64,000 nt of DNA from Dermanyssus gallinae (taxonomy: Eukaryota > Arthropoda > Arachnida > Mesostigmata > Dermanyssidae). Positions 1 to 11,863 of this stretch are shown here, one piece after another; the stretch's first letter is position 1, and every line of letters starts with the position of its first letter. Under the pieces are notes generated by a model that ran no database searches, had not been told where the DNA came from, and was given only the letters and a program-made list of their open reading frames with translations. Location of the stretch: contig QVRM01005665.1 in assembly GCA_003439945.1 (NCBI GenBank), positions 130,001 through 194,000 of the forward strand, written 5' to 3'. Made by a program: the position numbers and the translations under genes.

Positions 1-1137
1 TTACCAATGCTGGTGACTCCGCTGCTCGTCTCGCCCGTATACGGGACACATGTGCGGCCATAGACTTCTACTGTACTGTCGACGCTCCAAATTCTTGTCG
101 GAGACTTCAACCTGCCGCGGATAGTTACAAAAAGATGGACGAAGTTAACATTGCTGCCCATCTGAACGCTATAGACTGAAGTGCCTTTTTCCGTGACTGC
201 GACGGGGTGAACACGATGTATGAGAAGTTCTGTGACTGCTGCAATTTCCTGATCAACGAGTTTACACCCAGACTTGATGCCAACGCTCAATGGCGCAACC
301 TTCGCGACTACGTCTCCCTCTTTGAGAATCTCGTCTCTTCGTCCCCGAGCGTTGCTCTTCATAAAAAAACTGATGAAGGCAACAATGCGATTACGCTCGC
401 TAACCGAACTGAACCTGAATCACAACGATGGCAGAGTTTTCTTCCGTTATGTGAACGCGCGGTTGAAGGATACTGGGTCTCTACCCTCTCTGCAATCTGT
501 CAACGTTACTGCTACCAAGCCGGAAGAAAAAGCCAGTTTGTTAGCCCAGCATTTCTCGTCTCTGTTTCGTGACTCGCAAGGCGCGTCCACATCACCGACG
601 TCTTCTCACACACATTGTGACAGGCCCAGCCACTCCTCATCTCCCATCCAAGATTCGCCGCTGGTTTTCTCGGAAGAAGAAATTTACAAGGTGCTCTCTC
701 ATCTGAAAGGGAAATGCAGCCACACCCCCGATGGCATTCCACCGATCTTCTACACGAAGTTTGCCATTTTTCTCGCCGAGCCTCTGAAACTGCTATTTGA
801 ACGCTCATACAATGATGGTCAAGTACCCAACCCCTTCCGCGAATCGATAGTGACGGCTATACACAAAAAAGGCTCCAAAATGGATGTCTGCAACTATCGG
901 CCGGTCTCTCAATGTTCCATCGCGTGCACCGTCTTCGAAAAGCTCGCGGTTGCGCACTTGGTTCGTCACCTCACCCGTAACGTTCTCCTCGATCCTGCCC
1001 AGCATGGCTTCGTCGCACATCGCTCGACGTGCACCCAACTACTGGAAACTACACAAGACTGGGCCATGAATATAAATCACAACGTCAACTTCCACTGTAT
1101 ATATTTCGACCAGAAGAGTGCAGCTTCGTATCTATAA
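1..1137 (+). pseudogene. CR1/L2-like non-LTR retrotransposon ORF2 fragment
   Basis: This is a decayed piece of a LINE polyprotein. Near 90-115 the translation reads LVGDFNLPRIV, the GDFN motif of an APE-type endonuclease. At 140-290 it matches the endonuclease-RT linker of the better copy at 61353-62189. From 660 the RT N-terminal part is clear: a KCSHTPDGIPPIF stretch, then FRESIVTAIHKKGS and NYRPVSQ. The last readable frame (274-1137) ends at YFDQKSAA, which corresponds to the first catalytic RT motif (YFDFSRAFDRV in the copy at 62.9 kb). At least one frameshift separates the linker and RT frames, and one in-frame stop lies near 178. The YADD motif and the 3' end are missing, so the copy is non-functional. 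The left end runs off the window. Confidence 0.8.
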
Positions 1138-2813
1138 CAACTCCCGACGACTGGAAATATCAAGTATACTTTTAGCGCATAGGTAATTTACAGTGTCAAC
1201 ACCACCATACGAAAAGTTATACCAATAGTGTAGTACATATACGACAGACTCAGCAATCTACCACAGACATGCATTTAGATATCTTAAATTTTCAAGAACG
1301 AAATAATAATTTTGCCTTTTAAAAGCGGCATCCATATACCACCCTTTAGAGCGTCTCCACGCGAACATGCACAGACGTTCGTCAATGGCCGCCTGCAGAT
1401 TGGTACAGCGAGTAAATATTCTTATATAGGGTTCTTTCCATTATGGCACAACTAGAAGGGGTAGATTTGCGTATTGTGTTTCTACTCTCAAAAGCATGTT
1501 TCTTACGTGATCTATACAGACGTGCTATACTGTGCTGTCGTTTCTATCACTTAATTGCTAGCCAACAGTAAGTAAGTACGCATGATACAAAAGCACTCAG
1601 TCTAAAGCCGCCATACTAAAATAAGTGATACAATGTGGTGACCGGTTTCACGGCCACACGTAATGTCCTATTAAAGGTAGGCGGCTTAGAAGTATAGGAG
1701 GAAATGGGGACGAGGCAAGGACATTAGCGCCAGAGAGGACAGGAAAGCCAATGAGGAGGGCAGCAGGCACACACAGTCACGTGCAGACTATAGCAGGGAA
1801 CAGAAATCTAGAATGAGCGCGACAACCGCTCAATCGTTTCCGAATGAATTATAGCGTAACTTCTATTGTTTCTAACTCTTATTGTTTTGCACTACCCAGA
1901 GCGTCGTTGACGTGAAAAATTACAGATGATGTTGTTGGAGATAAACTATTGCGAGCACACGGGCTCTTTTCTCAGCAGCTGCTTAATAGCGCGTGTCAAA
2001 AAACACTTTTGCTATGCTATGTATGCTAAATATTCAGTCTTGTTGTCGATGCAATTACCACACATTGAACTTACGGCGTGAACATCAATGTAGAGTCTGT
2101 GCTTGCTCGCGTCTGGGCTAAGGCCGTCGATGTGTTTATGTAGTACAGGATCTCCGAAGAGGAAATGTGGGTGACTGAGTACTACTGGTAAAACAAACTC
2201 CGATTTTAAACTATAGAAGAAACTTGCGTCGAACGTTCCGCATATGTTAGTTGGTCGAGGGCTTATGCACCTGCGGTAAAAGGTAAACGCATTATAATTA
2301 TGAAAGCATGGCTTCCTTGTTACCTAATAGAGCAAACCTTTGTTAAGTTAATTTGCTTTAAATATTCTAGGTTAAATTATTCGCTAGCAATATCAACGAA
2401 AGTCTTCAAGAAGAGAATTTTTATTCAAGGATTTTATTGCGCTAAAGTCTTAAATGGTGTGTTTGTAAACGACGGCTTAAATAATCGCTGCGATAATATA
2501 GGCTAGTGCAAATAGGACCCGAAGCTAATCATTTACTGCTCTATAGGGAAGGCAAAACCTATTTAATAACTACGTCTTTCTATTGAGGAAGTACGTTCAT
2601 AACGTGGAACCCAATGTCGGGACTTTAGAATAGTATAGAACAGCATTACGACAACAAACATCAACCATACCAAAAAACTTCCCGCCAGTGTTAACGGGAA
2701 ACCTTAATGTGCAACCCAACTTTAAAGAGCAAGGCAGCCCTTAGTACACCAATCAATGCTGTTTACAGTAGCATGTTTGAAATTAGACAAAACATAACAA
2801 GAACAAAGCGTAC
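1138..2813. other. No recognised gene; intergenic or intron of minus-strand CD36 gene
   Basis: AT-rich sequence without a long open frame or a repeat that I can name. The last exon of the minus-strand CD36 gene (second membrane segment) would be expected here if the exon at 2814-2957 is real, but I could not identify it. Confidence 0.4.
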
Positions 2814-2957
2814 GTTTTTGGCGTCTCGGTAAACACATCTCGGTCTCCAGTGAAACGGGCTATTTGTTCATAGTCAAAGGTATATTGCTTCTGCAGGTGC
2901 AGCGTCCAGGGTACGCCGAGCATAGGTTCGTACACCTCCACGGTTGGTGGTGCCTCA
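2814..2957 (-). CDS. Probable C-terminal exon of a CD36/SCARB-family gene
   Basis: On the minus strand, between an acceptor ending TTTAG and a donor GTACGC, 47 codons are open. They contain the stretch VEVYEPMLGVP followed by an LHLQKQY segment and TGDRDVF. CD36-family proteins carry a conserved (D/E)-x-x-P-x-x-G-(I/V) segment at this point, followed by a (R/K)-x-Q motif and often ETGD, shortly before the second membrane span. The spacing fits. It lies about 5.4 kb downstream of the clear CD36 exon at 8366-8581 on the same strand, so it is most simply a later exon of that gene. The intermediate exons were not found, so the link is inferred. The acceptor has a weak pyrimidine tract and the donor is non-consensus. 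Confidence 0.45.
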
Positions 2958-5774
2958 CTAAATGCCGAAACAAGACTACTGCCTGCAACTAAATGAATTT
3001 TTGCTTGATTTATATTTTATATTTATGTCGTCCTTATCAAAAAATTATACTGGACAAATATTTTCTGATTTGTATATTTTAAGACAGTCGCGATTCCTAC
3101 GGTATCCAGTGAAAATCGAAAACGTCATACATATATCTATGGGGTACTATTAAGGTAGAAGTGATGATAACACATTTATTAGGCGCCAATTATGTAACAC
3201 ATCAGTTTTTGGGTTAAAACTTACTTTTGCCGGTTAGGTTACTGCATGATAATTCGTAGCCGGGTCGAAACCTGTAAATGTAATTTGTTCGTTAGCTAGC
3301 TATATGTGTATATGCTTCAGCCTAGCTGTTCATTTGTAGATGCGAGTCAGGACGTGTGCAGTATTCAAGCGTGCATATGCTGAGAATTATAAAACCTAGC
3401 TATTTTGGTTTACAAAAACGTTAAAATGGCATACAAAATGGCACAGGAAACTCTGTGTCGACAGCGTATTGATAGATCAGCGGTGGATCTTTTGGTTTAC
3501 AAAAACGTTAAAATGGCATACAAAATGACACAGGAAACTGTGTCGACAGCGTATTGATAGATCAGCGGTGGATCAGCGTGAGATCTTCAAGCCAGATTCT
3601 AGAACAACCTGGCAGTTCCAGCACACCGACTAATGTCATAGAAATAAATGTCGTATAAAAATAAAAACATTACAGGCATTTTGACGCAGCGTGCGTAGAC
3701 CTGTACGGACAAGCTTCGACGAATAAAAATACGTCAATGCATAGAACTGTTCATAGTTGGCAACCAGAAACGTAAAGATCGAACGAAACTATTCATAAGA
3801 TATGTTCAGGTGTCGAGCCTGGTTTGCGTGGTGCATTGGCGTGCGCCTTGCAATCGGAGGAGACACATCGGTGCACGGGTGCAAGCTCCACCATTGCACA
3901 TCTGTATTTACAAACTGGATTCCGCAGACTTTTACTTAGTCCTCACTGTCAGACCTGAGCAGACGGTCAAGGAAACAGATTATCACGGATGATCTCAGTT
4001 TTTTTTGTTGCAAACAGGATGCAGCGTTTGCAAAGGTTCGTGAGAGCTTCCCCAAATTAAAGGCAGAGTTGAGCCCTAACGTAATACGAGAGCCTGTAAA
4101 GCTGCTAAGGCTATTTAGAATTCTATTATATTTAGAAAGTCTTTAAAAAAGGATTTCATCAAGAGTTATTCAGCTTTTTGGTCTCACCACTTTGGCTTCG
4201 TAGAACATGTTACTGCATAAATTATTTCTTATTCTATCAGATGCTTAAACACGTGGACATTCATTTAGCACGGTTCATCCGTTAAATCTTTGCGATACTC
4301 GGTCCTACCTTTTACTGGTAACAGGCGGTCAAGATTGGCCAAATCGAGTTTACACTAAAGCAGCTTAACATTGGATCTACTCAGCGTTTTTTTAAATGCA
4401 GATTAAAAGCTCAGCACAGCTATATACTATATATTCGTTAAATTATACCATTTTATTCGATATAACTTCACTATGATAGCACTAGTGAACAATTGTCTCC
4501 GCGCAAACGTGTGCGAACGTCTATTTGTTAATGTTCACTATTGACTTCCTAAATATTGATGTTGAATTCGCGCTGGTGAACAAATCTATCAGTACTTTGA
4601 GCAGCGTTGGAACAGAGGGCACTCGTTAAGACGATTCAGCTCTAGAGACAACATATTGTTTTTTTCCCATCCCGCTAAGTGTTTTGGTCTTGTGCATGCA
4701 AATGTGAAATGGCAATTTGATATTGTGACCTCTAAATACTGTATAAGGATCTCTGGACTGCGCCTCATGAGGGTGCTCGGGGCCCACATCGTGGCATTGT
4801 TCTAATTTGGAGAACGATACTATGTGACACTCCGTAGAACTGTAATAAGCATGAGCCATGCGTTGTGATCTATGTTCTCTAGGAGACCGAGACACTCGCT
4901 TACATATTTAAGCAATACTATTGCCTTCTCTTAATCAACAAACCGCACGATGCATGCTATCCTAGCGTTTAAGGTTGTGAGCGGATTTATGATTATTCAG
5001 CCACCCTGCGCATCGAATCTAACCGAAAACATTTGGTAATGCATGGGAGACAATAGTCACGATTTTATCGTATCGCCTACGTTGGCTGATTTTTTGACAT
5101 ATAATGTGCACTGTCTTCGTAGCGTTCCTGTGTTGCTGTAGTATGCAGTTCCGTTAGAAAAAAACATGTCTGAAGCTTAACTGAGGCTTCGGCCATACAG
5201 ACAACAGAATGCCACCGTGGCTTTCCTTTTTCTCCTCACTTAAAAGATTGCCGTTTATGCTAAACAGTTTACTGCGTTATAATAGATGTTTTGTTGTTTA
5301 TTGTAGTATACCGTCATGGCGAAGTGCTCTGCGTGTGTTCGCTTTCGAACGTTTATTTTTAACCGCTGCAAGCATTTTCGTATACTATCTAAAACTAGCT
5401 TCCTGCCAGCACCCACTATATAATCGCGGTGGAAAGAAGAAAAGCAATGTTGCTTATCTACACTACTACTTGCAAATTAATAAAACAGTGGTCACAGTCA
5501 ATCAGCTATTAATCTTGTATACATCAGGAAATTATATCATTAGTAAAAAATTGGCCTTACGCTTTTATAACTACTAAATCTCATTGACCAAGAGATTGGC
5601 TCTTCATATGTTGATGCGCTTGATGTTGCAGAAACACCACAAACAGAACTACACAATTTGTATACGTATTCTAGGGATAACGCTTCCATGAATGTAAACA
5701 GTCAGATTACAGATAATTTTTTTTATACAAGTGCGTTTCATTAATAACATGTGCGATGATCATAACTTCATTTG
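2958..5774. other. Intronic/intergenic; one 87-bp tandem duplication, nothing else recognised
   Basis: AT-rich, with short open frames only. The missing middle exons of the minus-strand CD36 gene should lie between here and 8365. A cysteine-containing minus-strand frame at 4626-4895 was considered but could not be matched convincingly. Confidence 0.4.
3403..3574. repeat. Tandem duplication, two units of 85-87 bp
   Basis: The segment beginning TTTTGGTTTACAAAAACG and ending AGCGGTGGATC occurs twice head to tail (3403-3489 and 3490-3574). The second unit differs by a 2-base deletion (CTCTGTG versus CTGTG) and one substitution, so the duplication is recent. Confidence 0.9.
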
Positions 5775-5808
5775 TTTTTCCGTAAGGCTAATGCCCGTGT
5801 ACGGTTTT
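5775..5808 (-). repeat. 3'-end scrap of the tRNA-derived SINE
   Basis: The reverse complement carries the same terminal block (CCGTA, CACGGGC, GCCTTACGG) as the 3' ends of the SINE copies at 10103-10303 and 19297-19511. No tRNA head accompanies it, so it is a 5'-truncated third copy. Confidence 0.7.
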
Positions 5809-7139
5809 GCACTGATACATCCAAACATGATTGTCAAAGGAAGGAAATATTGTGTGGAAATATATATATCAGAAACATGTTTCGAAATATTTTGAAAATA
5901 AAGGTGTTTCTGTACTCTAATATTGACGGTAATATAACTAAGGCAGATACTTACGTGCCGCTATCAGTGGTGATTATCTTATTGACAAACCCGGGTTTTG
6001 TGTTAACCGTGGAATTCCTTGTGAGCGAGTTCAATTTTCCAAACCACGACAACCGTCCTTTACTCACCAATATCCACGTAGACAAATTTGAATATCTGAA
6101 ACTTTTTAAAAGTAATTCAACGAATACTTAATTATGGCTCCCATATAGCAAATCAGTTTGCACATATGCAGAGCAATGCGATTGATTATGAACATTGCGT
6201 CACACTGCTGTTCAAACCGACCGCTGTTCTTACACAATCTAAATATTGGAAAATGTATGCTCATTAATTTGTAATTCATATAACCACGATAAGAATATAG
6301 TTAGTAAAGAAATATTAAACTTACAACCAGCTGACTAGAACGCTTCGCATAACATTTAAATGCAAGACAATCCCACTTTTGCGGACATCGAATTTTCTGC
6401 TCAAGCTAATCTCGGCTTGAAAACTCACGGCATACTGCTTCGCAAATAGACTTATCATAGCCTTTATGCAGAGCAGTATGATATGCCTACGGAGTGCTAA
6501 AACGATTGCTTTAGCGTAGACTGGCTCTACAAATAATCTCCGTAAGCACTAAACGCAATCCCCGGAGCTCGGTCTCTGTAGAGTGCCACACGAGTCAACT
6601 GGGGATCGTACCCATACCGCCTCCACCGATGGAACAGCTAAGGAGCTCAGCCCCACTTAGCGTTCAGCAAAAAGCCTTCCAAACCTCTGCAAGGCGACTG
6701 TCTTTATAGAATGGTCCTTGCCATTATCAAAACAATCATACCGTCCATTTTCGACACCTTTGTAGGGCACATGGAGGGGCTATCAGGAGTGTTATCGCAA
6801 AGACATTCTCGTGTGTTCTCCCTGGCGTACCACTTCACTTGGACCTGCTATCAGTTTCTCTCCAGTTTTCAAATTTAATTAACGCGGTGTGCACAACAGC
6901 CAGCAGAGATTTACATAAAAGACTAGTGGAAACTCTCACATCGGTACTGCATGAAAGCCTACCAATTCCGAGCGGAAAATTAACCTGAAACTAACCCATA
7001 TGTTTCAATGGCAACCTCCCTTTGAAAGAGCGTTGAACTAACAGACCGATCGCGGTGAATCACGAACTACGCCAGTACACCCGGCCACGGCAGGAGCCGA
7101 AACTATACGATATCGTAGCAGACCTATTGAACTTAGTAG
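5809..7139. other. No recognised gene
   Basis: Mostly AT-rich. A plus-strand open frame at 5772-6131 has no recognisable domain and begins inside the SINE scrap. Sequence from about 6700 may be the degraded 5' part of the retroelement whose endonuclease follows, but no motif is legible. Confidence 0.35.
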
Positions 7140-7740
7140 GTCGCCAACGGACATACTGAGAATAATTCGGTGGAACTGCAAAGGTCCTAACCAATCGCTA
7201 GGTTTTATGCCCACTTCAGCGTTGAACGGAATCGACGTTCTGGTGCTTACGGAGACATGTCTGATGCCCCCCAAAGTGCAATGATATTATACAGAGCACA
7301 GTATCGCGTTTCGATCTAGTTCTTTCGGCCGCCCCAGTGGAGGTAAGTTGGTTTTCTACAATAGCCGGCTAGGAAACATGACTATTTTTGTGAGAAAACA
7401 ACTGCGTGATTATAGAAGGTCGACAACTTTTTGATTGCCATATATGTGAAACCAGCAGAAACTCGACAGACCCAAGAACGCGAGGACGGAGGCACTCACC
7501 GAAACACTGTCGGATATGGGCTTCTGGGTGGCGAATGACCTAAGTTTGTCAACATTTGAAGGTGCAATGGCTAAGTCAGTTGCTACAAATATGCCGAATT
7601 GTGTGTTTTGTGGGAACATATTTTGTGTTAAACTAAATGTGTGTTTTTTTGTGGTAACAGATCACCAAATGAGAGAAGGAGCAGACCTGACGGCGCATGA
7701 ACCCGTTGGTCTGGATATCACGGCCGTAGAAGTCCTCGGC
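7140..7740 (+). pseudogene. APE-type endonuclease fragment of a non-LTR retrotransposon
   Basis: From 7143 the translation reads TDILRIIRWNCKGP, then NGIDVLVLTETCLMP, the N-terminal strand and the E-T motif of an I/Jockey-type endonuclease. A stop follows at about 7283. A second block at about 7465-7740 (RTEALTETLSDMGFWV, LSTFEGAMAKS, VVTDHQM) is the C-terminal part, with TDH in place of the usual SDH. The central part with the GDFN motif is missing. No RT is attached. The copy is dead. Its closest relative cannot be fixed from so little sequence. Confidence 0.6.
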
Positions 7741-7869
7741 ACCAAACAAGTAGAGCAAGATGTAGAAAACTACAATGAACTGCTAACCCGAGCACTCAAA
7801 GCATGCGCAGAGCATGTGAAACGAAGAGAGGAAGAGGATGGTGGACTCCGGAATGTAACCAAGTGAAGA

Positions 7870-8365
7870 TCACCCACTACCAAGCAAAGGTGCTTGGTAC
7901 CTTTGCTTGGTCGTCCCATAGCGGCGCCGTGCTTCAAGTAGTCTGCAAGCTTTTGTAGTCAGGTTTTTTACTTTTAATTAGTTAAGACGTAACACGACCC
8001 AGAAAAGGATGAGCCAGGAAAGCAACGTTAAGGATCAAGCGATATCGAGAGCCGCGCTTGATGACATGGCTTCAGTCTGCGTTGCACATAATTGTGCTAG
8101 ATGTATCTGAACGTTATATACAAGGGTAGTGCAGTACTATAGGGAAGTGCGACCGGCAAAAATCGACGCGGATGCGTCGATAATTGATTAATTGCTAGCG
8201 GGCAAGGGATTCTTCATTCTGCCGTAGCAGAGTTTAGACAGCGCTTGAAATGCATGTGTAAATGAATGTCAAAGATAAATACATAAATGACAAAAACTTC
8301 AGCAACCACAATATGGATGTTAAATAAAACGCAATTTTAAATTTGTAGAGGCTTGATAAGCTTAC
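7870..8365. other. No recognised gene; intron next to CD36 exon
   Basis: Contains a local near-palindrome at about 7886-7911 (CCAAGCAAAGGTGCTTGG followed by TACCTTTGCTTGG). Otherwise unremarkable. Confidence 0.4.
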
Positions 8366-8581
8366 CCATCAATAAAGTATTGTCTAATGTTGACTTTCAC
8401 GAAAAGGTCTTTGTTTGCCTGCGCTTGTTTTTTGGATTGAGCAAACTCTGCCGAGATGTTTACGGCAATTATTTTGTCGTCCAAGGCACCCTTCGACTTG
8501 TCTGCCTCAAAATAGTAATGGGTATTCTCCTTAAACGCAAGATCATCACCAAGCCAATGTAGAGACCTAGTAGTGTCCATT
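8366..8581 (-). CDS. CD36/SCARB-family ectodomain exon (minus-strand gene)
   Basis: This exon is bounded on the minus strand by an acceptor TTTTCAG and a donor GTAAGC. It encodes about 71 residues with the family signature FKENTHYYFEADKSKGALDD, then KIIAVNIS and an ending IRQYFIDG. CD36-family proteins (class B scavenger receptors, LIMP-2, insect SNMP/croquemort) bind lipids or lipoproteins at the cell or lysosome surface, and this is the start of the ectodomain beta-barrel. It aligns end to end with the plus-strand exon 53189-53419 and has the same splice phases at both borders, so the two are paralogous. The membrane-anchor exon should lie at higher coordinates but was not found. A mariner end sits about 80 bp upstream of the acceptor. 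Confidence 0.85.
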
Positions 8582-8659
8582 CTGAAAATAGAACAATTTT
8601 AATTATTAGTTAAAAAACTGACGATAGCTAGAAACAATACACTATTTGATAGCATATTA

Positions 8660-8715
8660 CAGGTAGTTCAACAAATTCTTAAAATGAAAACCAAGAATTT
8701 TCCAAATCTTGTTTA
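8660..8715 (-). mobile_element. Solo mariner terminal fragment
   Basis: Starting after a TA, the sequence CAGGTAGTTCAACAAATTC and the next ~37 bases match the 3' ends of the mariners at 17951 and 29729 almost exactly. It stops abruptly at CTTGTTTAG, and no opposite end is visible nearby. It is a deletion remnant of a third copy. Confidence 0.8.
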
Positions 8716-8814
8716 GGGTCGCTGGTCCCTGATCAGACCGGGCACCAACGTGCCCAACTCGACGCCGTTTGTGTTCCATCTTGTTCCAGGACTCACTATT
8801 TCCAGTTTTCTGCT

Positions 8815-9415
8815 TTAGAGTGACAATTGGGGGGGGGGGGGTCGGACAGTAGGCAGACCAGAGCGAGAATGGCTTCGATTTCGATTTGGGACAAGGGGAC
8901 GGTTCAGACTGCGGCCGCGCGATAGACTTGCAGCACGGTTTCCTTCTGTCTGGTTATTTTGCCTTGACACCTGTATCTGTTGAGACTGCAGCAGTTCATC
9001 AATTTTCTTCTCCAGGCAGTTGTTTTTTATTTCTAGTTCCGTGTTCTTTGTCACCAGCTGGCCAACAGCTGACTGTAACGTTTTCATTTGGTTGGTGAGA
9101 TATTTCACAAGGGTCAGCACATCAGACTCTAAGTCCATATCGTCATCTGCATTGTCGTCTGGCAACGGGGGACTACACTTCGCACAGTTATAAGTGTTCT
9201 TTACCTCATCCTTCTTCGCTTCTGCATATAAGTAGGACGTACACTTCAGATGCACCCACAACTGACACTCAATGCATTTCATTTGAGTAGCTCTTCCTAG
9301 TGTCAGGTTGCAATTTGGACAGGCAAGGTTATCTTTGAGCTTTTTGGAATTGTTCGAAACCTCAATGTTTTGGTCCGAGTTTGTTTGTTTACGTTTTACT
9401 CCTTGCATGTTCATG
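8815..9415 (-). pseudogene. CR1-like retrotransposon ORF1 with PHD finger (solo)
   Basis: An open minus-strand frame, best started at the ATG near 9415 (MNMQGVKRKQ), encodes a PHD-type zinc finger: CPNC, then CIECQLWVHLKC, then CAKC, a C4HC3 pattern. An acidic stretch follows, then a coiled coil (LVKYLTNQMKTLQSAV, LEIKNNCLEKKIDELLQ), and an Arg/Ser-rich tail. The order PHD, coiled coil, RS-rich tail is the same as ORF1 of the element at 60168-61208, though the residues differ widely, so this is another family of the same clade. No ORF2 follows downstream. Such ORF1 proteins bind element RNA and help reverse transcription. The frame extends upstream of this ATG to 9531 without obvious homology. 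Confidence 0.75.
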
Positions 9416-10102
9416 ATTGGGATGGGCGGAAATCGATTCCGAGTTATACGGCAGTGACCTGGACACCGCAAAAAAACAGTCAAGTGTGTCCGGCACAGTA
9501 TCAAGTGACACAGCAACCTATGAGGCTTCACGAAGAGTGATTCACTACTTAGAAGGCTGTCACAAAACGTTATTGTTTCAGGTTGTTTTGGAAAAAGGCA
9601 CTGCTTGGTAGGTGCACGGTTACACGGAGAAAGTCGCGTGCAAGAAAGACCACCCTACAAACACTACAAACGAAGAGAGAGTACACTTTTTCGGGAGCAA
9701 GCCGCAGACACGTCCGGTCTACTTGACCGTAAGCGACGGAATGTTATGTGATGCTTTTCTGATGCCCAAATTTTTGTTCTGGTACTGCAAGAGGGAGGTA
9801 AACCATCTTGTGTTGAACAAAAAGCGCGGGAGAGAACCGGGAGAGAGAAAGCTTACTTAATTCAACAATAATATGTTCCATATATATTCTAAGTAGGTGT
9901 ACGTTATAGTGCATTATTAATTAGCGATACAAATACGATGTATTAGTAGTCAAATATACCCGAGAGCTTTGAAATTATGTATGGTCATTTCTGAAATGAT
10001 GGAGTAGTTTATTATATGGTACTTTGTGAGATATTTTTAAGAAGTACCGCAACAGTGTTTAATTTAGAATTTTAACGTTTTAATGTTTAATTTTTTAGAT
10101 AA
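9416..10102. other. No recognised gene
   Basis: Two plus-strand open frames (9417-9611 and 9612-9860) are adjacent in one region, but neither has a recognisable domain. The sequence may be the 5' region of the ORF1 copy on the opposite strand. Confidence 0.35.
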
Positions 10103-10303
10103 CCGAGCAAAATGGCTTAGTGGCAAATCCTTTGCCTTGCATTCGGGAGGACTGGATTCGAGACCCAGGCCGGCCACTACTAAATTGGTTTGCATGGTTT
10201 CCAATTTAGACAAGGTAAATGCCGGAGTGGAATAAAATTAGTCATGGCATGAAAAAACCGTACACGGGCAATTGCCTTACAGAAAAATAAATAAATAAAA
10301 GAA
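10103..10303 (+). repeat. tRNA-derived SINE, copy 1
   Basis: About 200 bp. The head resembles a tRNA gene with an A-box-like TGGCTTAGTGGC (10113-10124) and a B-box-like GGATTCGAGACC (about 10154-10165). The body matches the copy at 19297-19511 for its whole length. The 3' end holds the CCGTA...TACGG-type hairpin and an A-rich tail (AAATAAATAAATAAAAG). Such elements are transcribed by RNA polymerase III and mobilised by a LINE partner. Confidence 0.85.
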
Positions 10304-10856
10304 AACCAGCAAATGACAACAAACAACACAAGAAGTCTTTTAAGATTTCAATTGCAATCTATACCGTAGAGTTGATATATCAGAGACATTTGTTTGCGTA
10401 TGTATTATATTACACAGAATCATGAAATGTTTGCTTACATCCTTCTCGTGGTTCATACGACTTGATATAAGTGTTAAATCAGAACGATTTGATGCTGATT
10501 CACAGGCAAAATAAAACGACCAGACAGAGCACTACCGCTACACACACACAGCACGAAAGAAATCAATATTGTTTTGGTTTCTCAGTTGATAGCTTTCTTT
10601 CATCCGCTCAACAAAAAAACATCGATTGGCTATTGTGACTTTTGACGCAGTTGTTTTAATTATTTGGAAGGTAAGCCAATCATCTGAAGCCACGTCAGTG
10701 CCAAGAGGTCATCAATTGATCAATTAGGAGACGAATCGATCTCGCATTAATCAGAAAATCTTATAGAAAGGAGACTGACATTTATTCTCATTCGACGATG
10801 TTGTTCAATACACCCAATATCTGTATGTGGACATATGGATGTAGTAAGTATTTGCT
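10304..10856. other. No recognised gene
   Basis: AT-rich flank between the SINE and the R1-like element. It contains a short CA run (10540-10551) and nothing that I recognise. Confidence 0.4.
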
Positions 10857-10870
10857 AGCCTGTTAGGTAC

Positions 10871-11782
10871 TTGGTAGTGGGAGTGATAAACCCGGAAGAA
10901 GAACTAGGGACCACGACCCTGGGGGTGCTCCAAGCTGTTGTGGGACAAGCGCTGGGGCTGGCTGGCGGGGAGAAACCCCCGTTGATGCACGTCACAAGGG
11001 AGCGCCGTACACAGACGCTTCTACAGGCTCTGGAAATCTGCTGCCGTAAGACCGGCGACGGCAGTGGCCTCCTAGAGGTTTGTTCGAGACAAACAAGGAA
11101 GACCGGAGCCAAACCGGAGACTACCACCCGGGCGGAGCAGGGAGCAAGGAGCACCCTCAGGGTTAAGGTCGAAGAGGGAAAAACCTTCGCCGACACTCTC
11201 CGGGGTGTTAAAGAACAAGTCAGGCAGCAGGAAGGCGCCGGGATAACGGTTAGGAGGGTAGTTAAAAGTAAGGAGGGTGACCTTATAATTAGAATAGCGG
11301 AGAGTGAAAAGGGCGCAGGAGAGAAAATGGCGGCGGCCATTCGGGAATCTGCAAAGATGCAGGCCGACTGCCGAGAGCTTAACTAGGGGCAGACCATCGC
11401 CCTGTGGGGGATTGACCCACTCTTGGACGGGGAGCAGGTCGAAAGCGATCTGCAAAAGGCCTTGCAGCTTCCGGCCGGCGCCAAGATCACAGCTACCGAG
11501 CCAAGGCTCGGAAGAGCTGAAGTTTGGTACGCACTGGTTACGGCGTCCCCGGCGGCGGCAAGAGCCATATGCTCCCACAAGACCCTTAAGCTGGGCTCGA
11601 GGTGGTGCAGACCTGAGGAGTGGATTAGGCTCCCCAACTGCTACAAGTGTCATAGGCCGGGCCATAAGGCCCAAGACTGCAAAGCAGAGAGCCAGGTGCC
11701 TCGGGTATGCCACAAATGTGGTGAACCTGACCACCTGGTAGCCAATTGCAAAGCAACGACACCAAAAAGACAAGGGGGCTAA
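10871..11782 (+). pseudogene. R1-like ORF1 (gag) with one in-frame stop
   Basis: A single reading frame runs from the truncated 5' end to 11782, interrupted only by TAG at 11384-11386. The first part holds a conserved [14 protein letters not shown] block, also seen in the minus-strand pieces near 31.9 kb. A lysine/glutamate-rich stretch follows. The C-terminal part has the RWCRPEEWIRLPNCYKC motif and two CCHC zinc knuckles (C-Y-K-C-H-R-P-G-H-K-A-Q-D-C, then C-H-K-C-G-E-P-D-H-L-V-A-N-C) that bind element RNA. No genuine start codon is available because the 5' end is missing. The stop makes it a pseudogene. Confidence 0.85.
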
Positions 11783-11863
11783 AAATAAGAAGACAACCGT
11801 TATCCCAGCAGAGGACGGAAAGGGTGATTGGAACTTAGTAGGTAGGGGCCCTTTATCCGACCA

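Noticed and set aside
4589..4895. Middle exon of the minus-strand CD36 gene
   Set aside because: Cys and Pro residues are present in two frames, but no family motif such as GTDG or a PHFL segment can be read, and there are no convincing splice borders.
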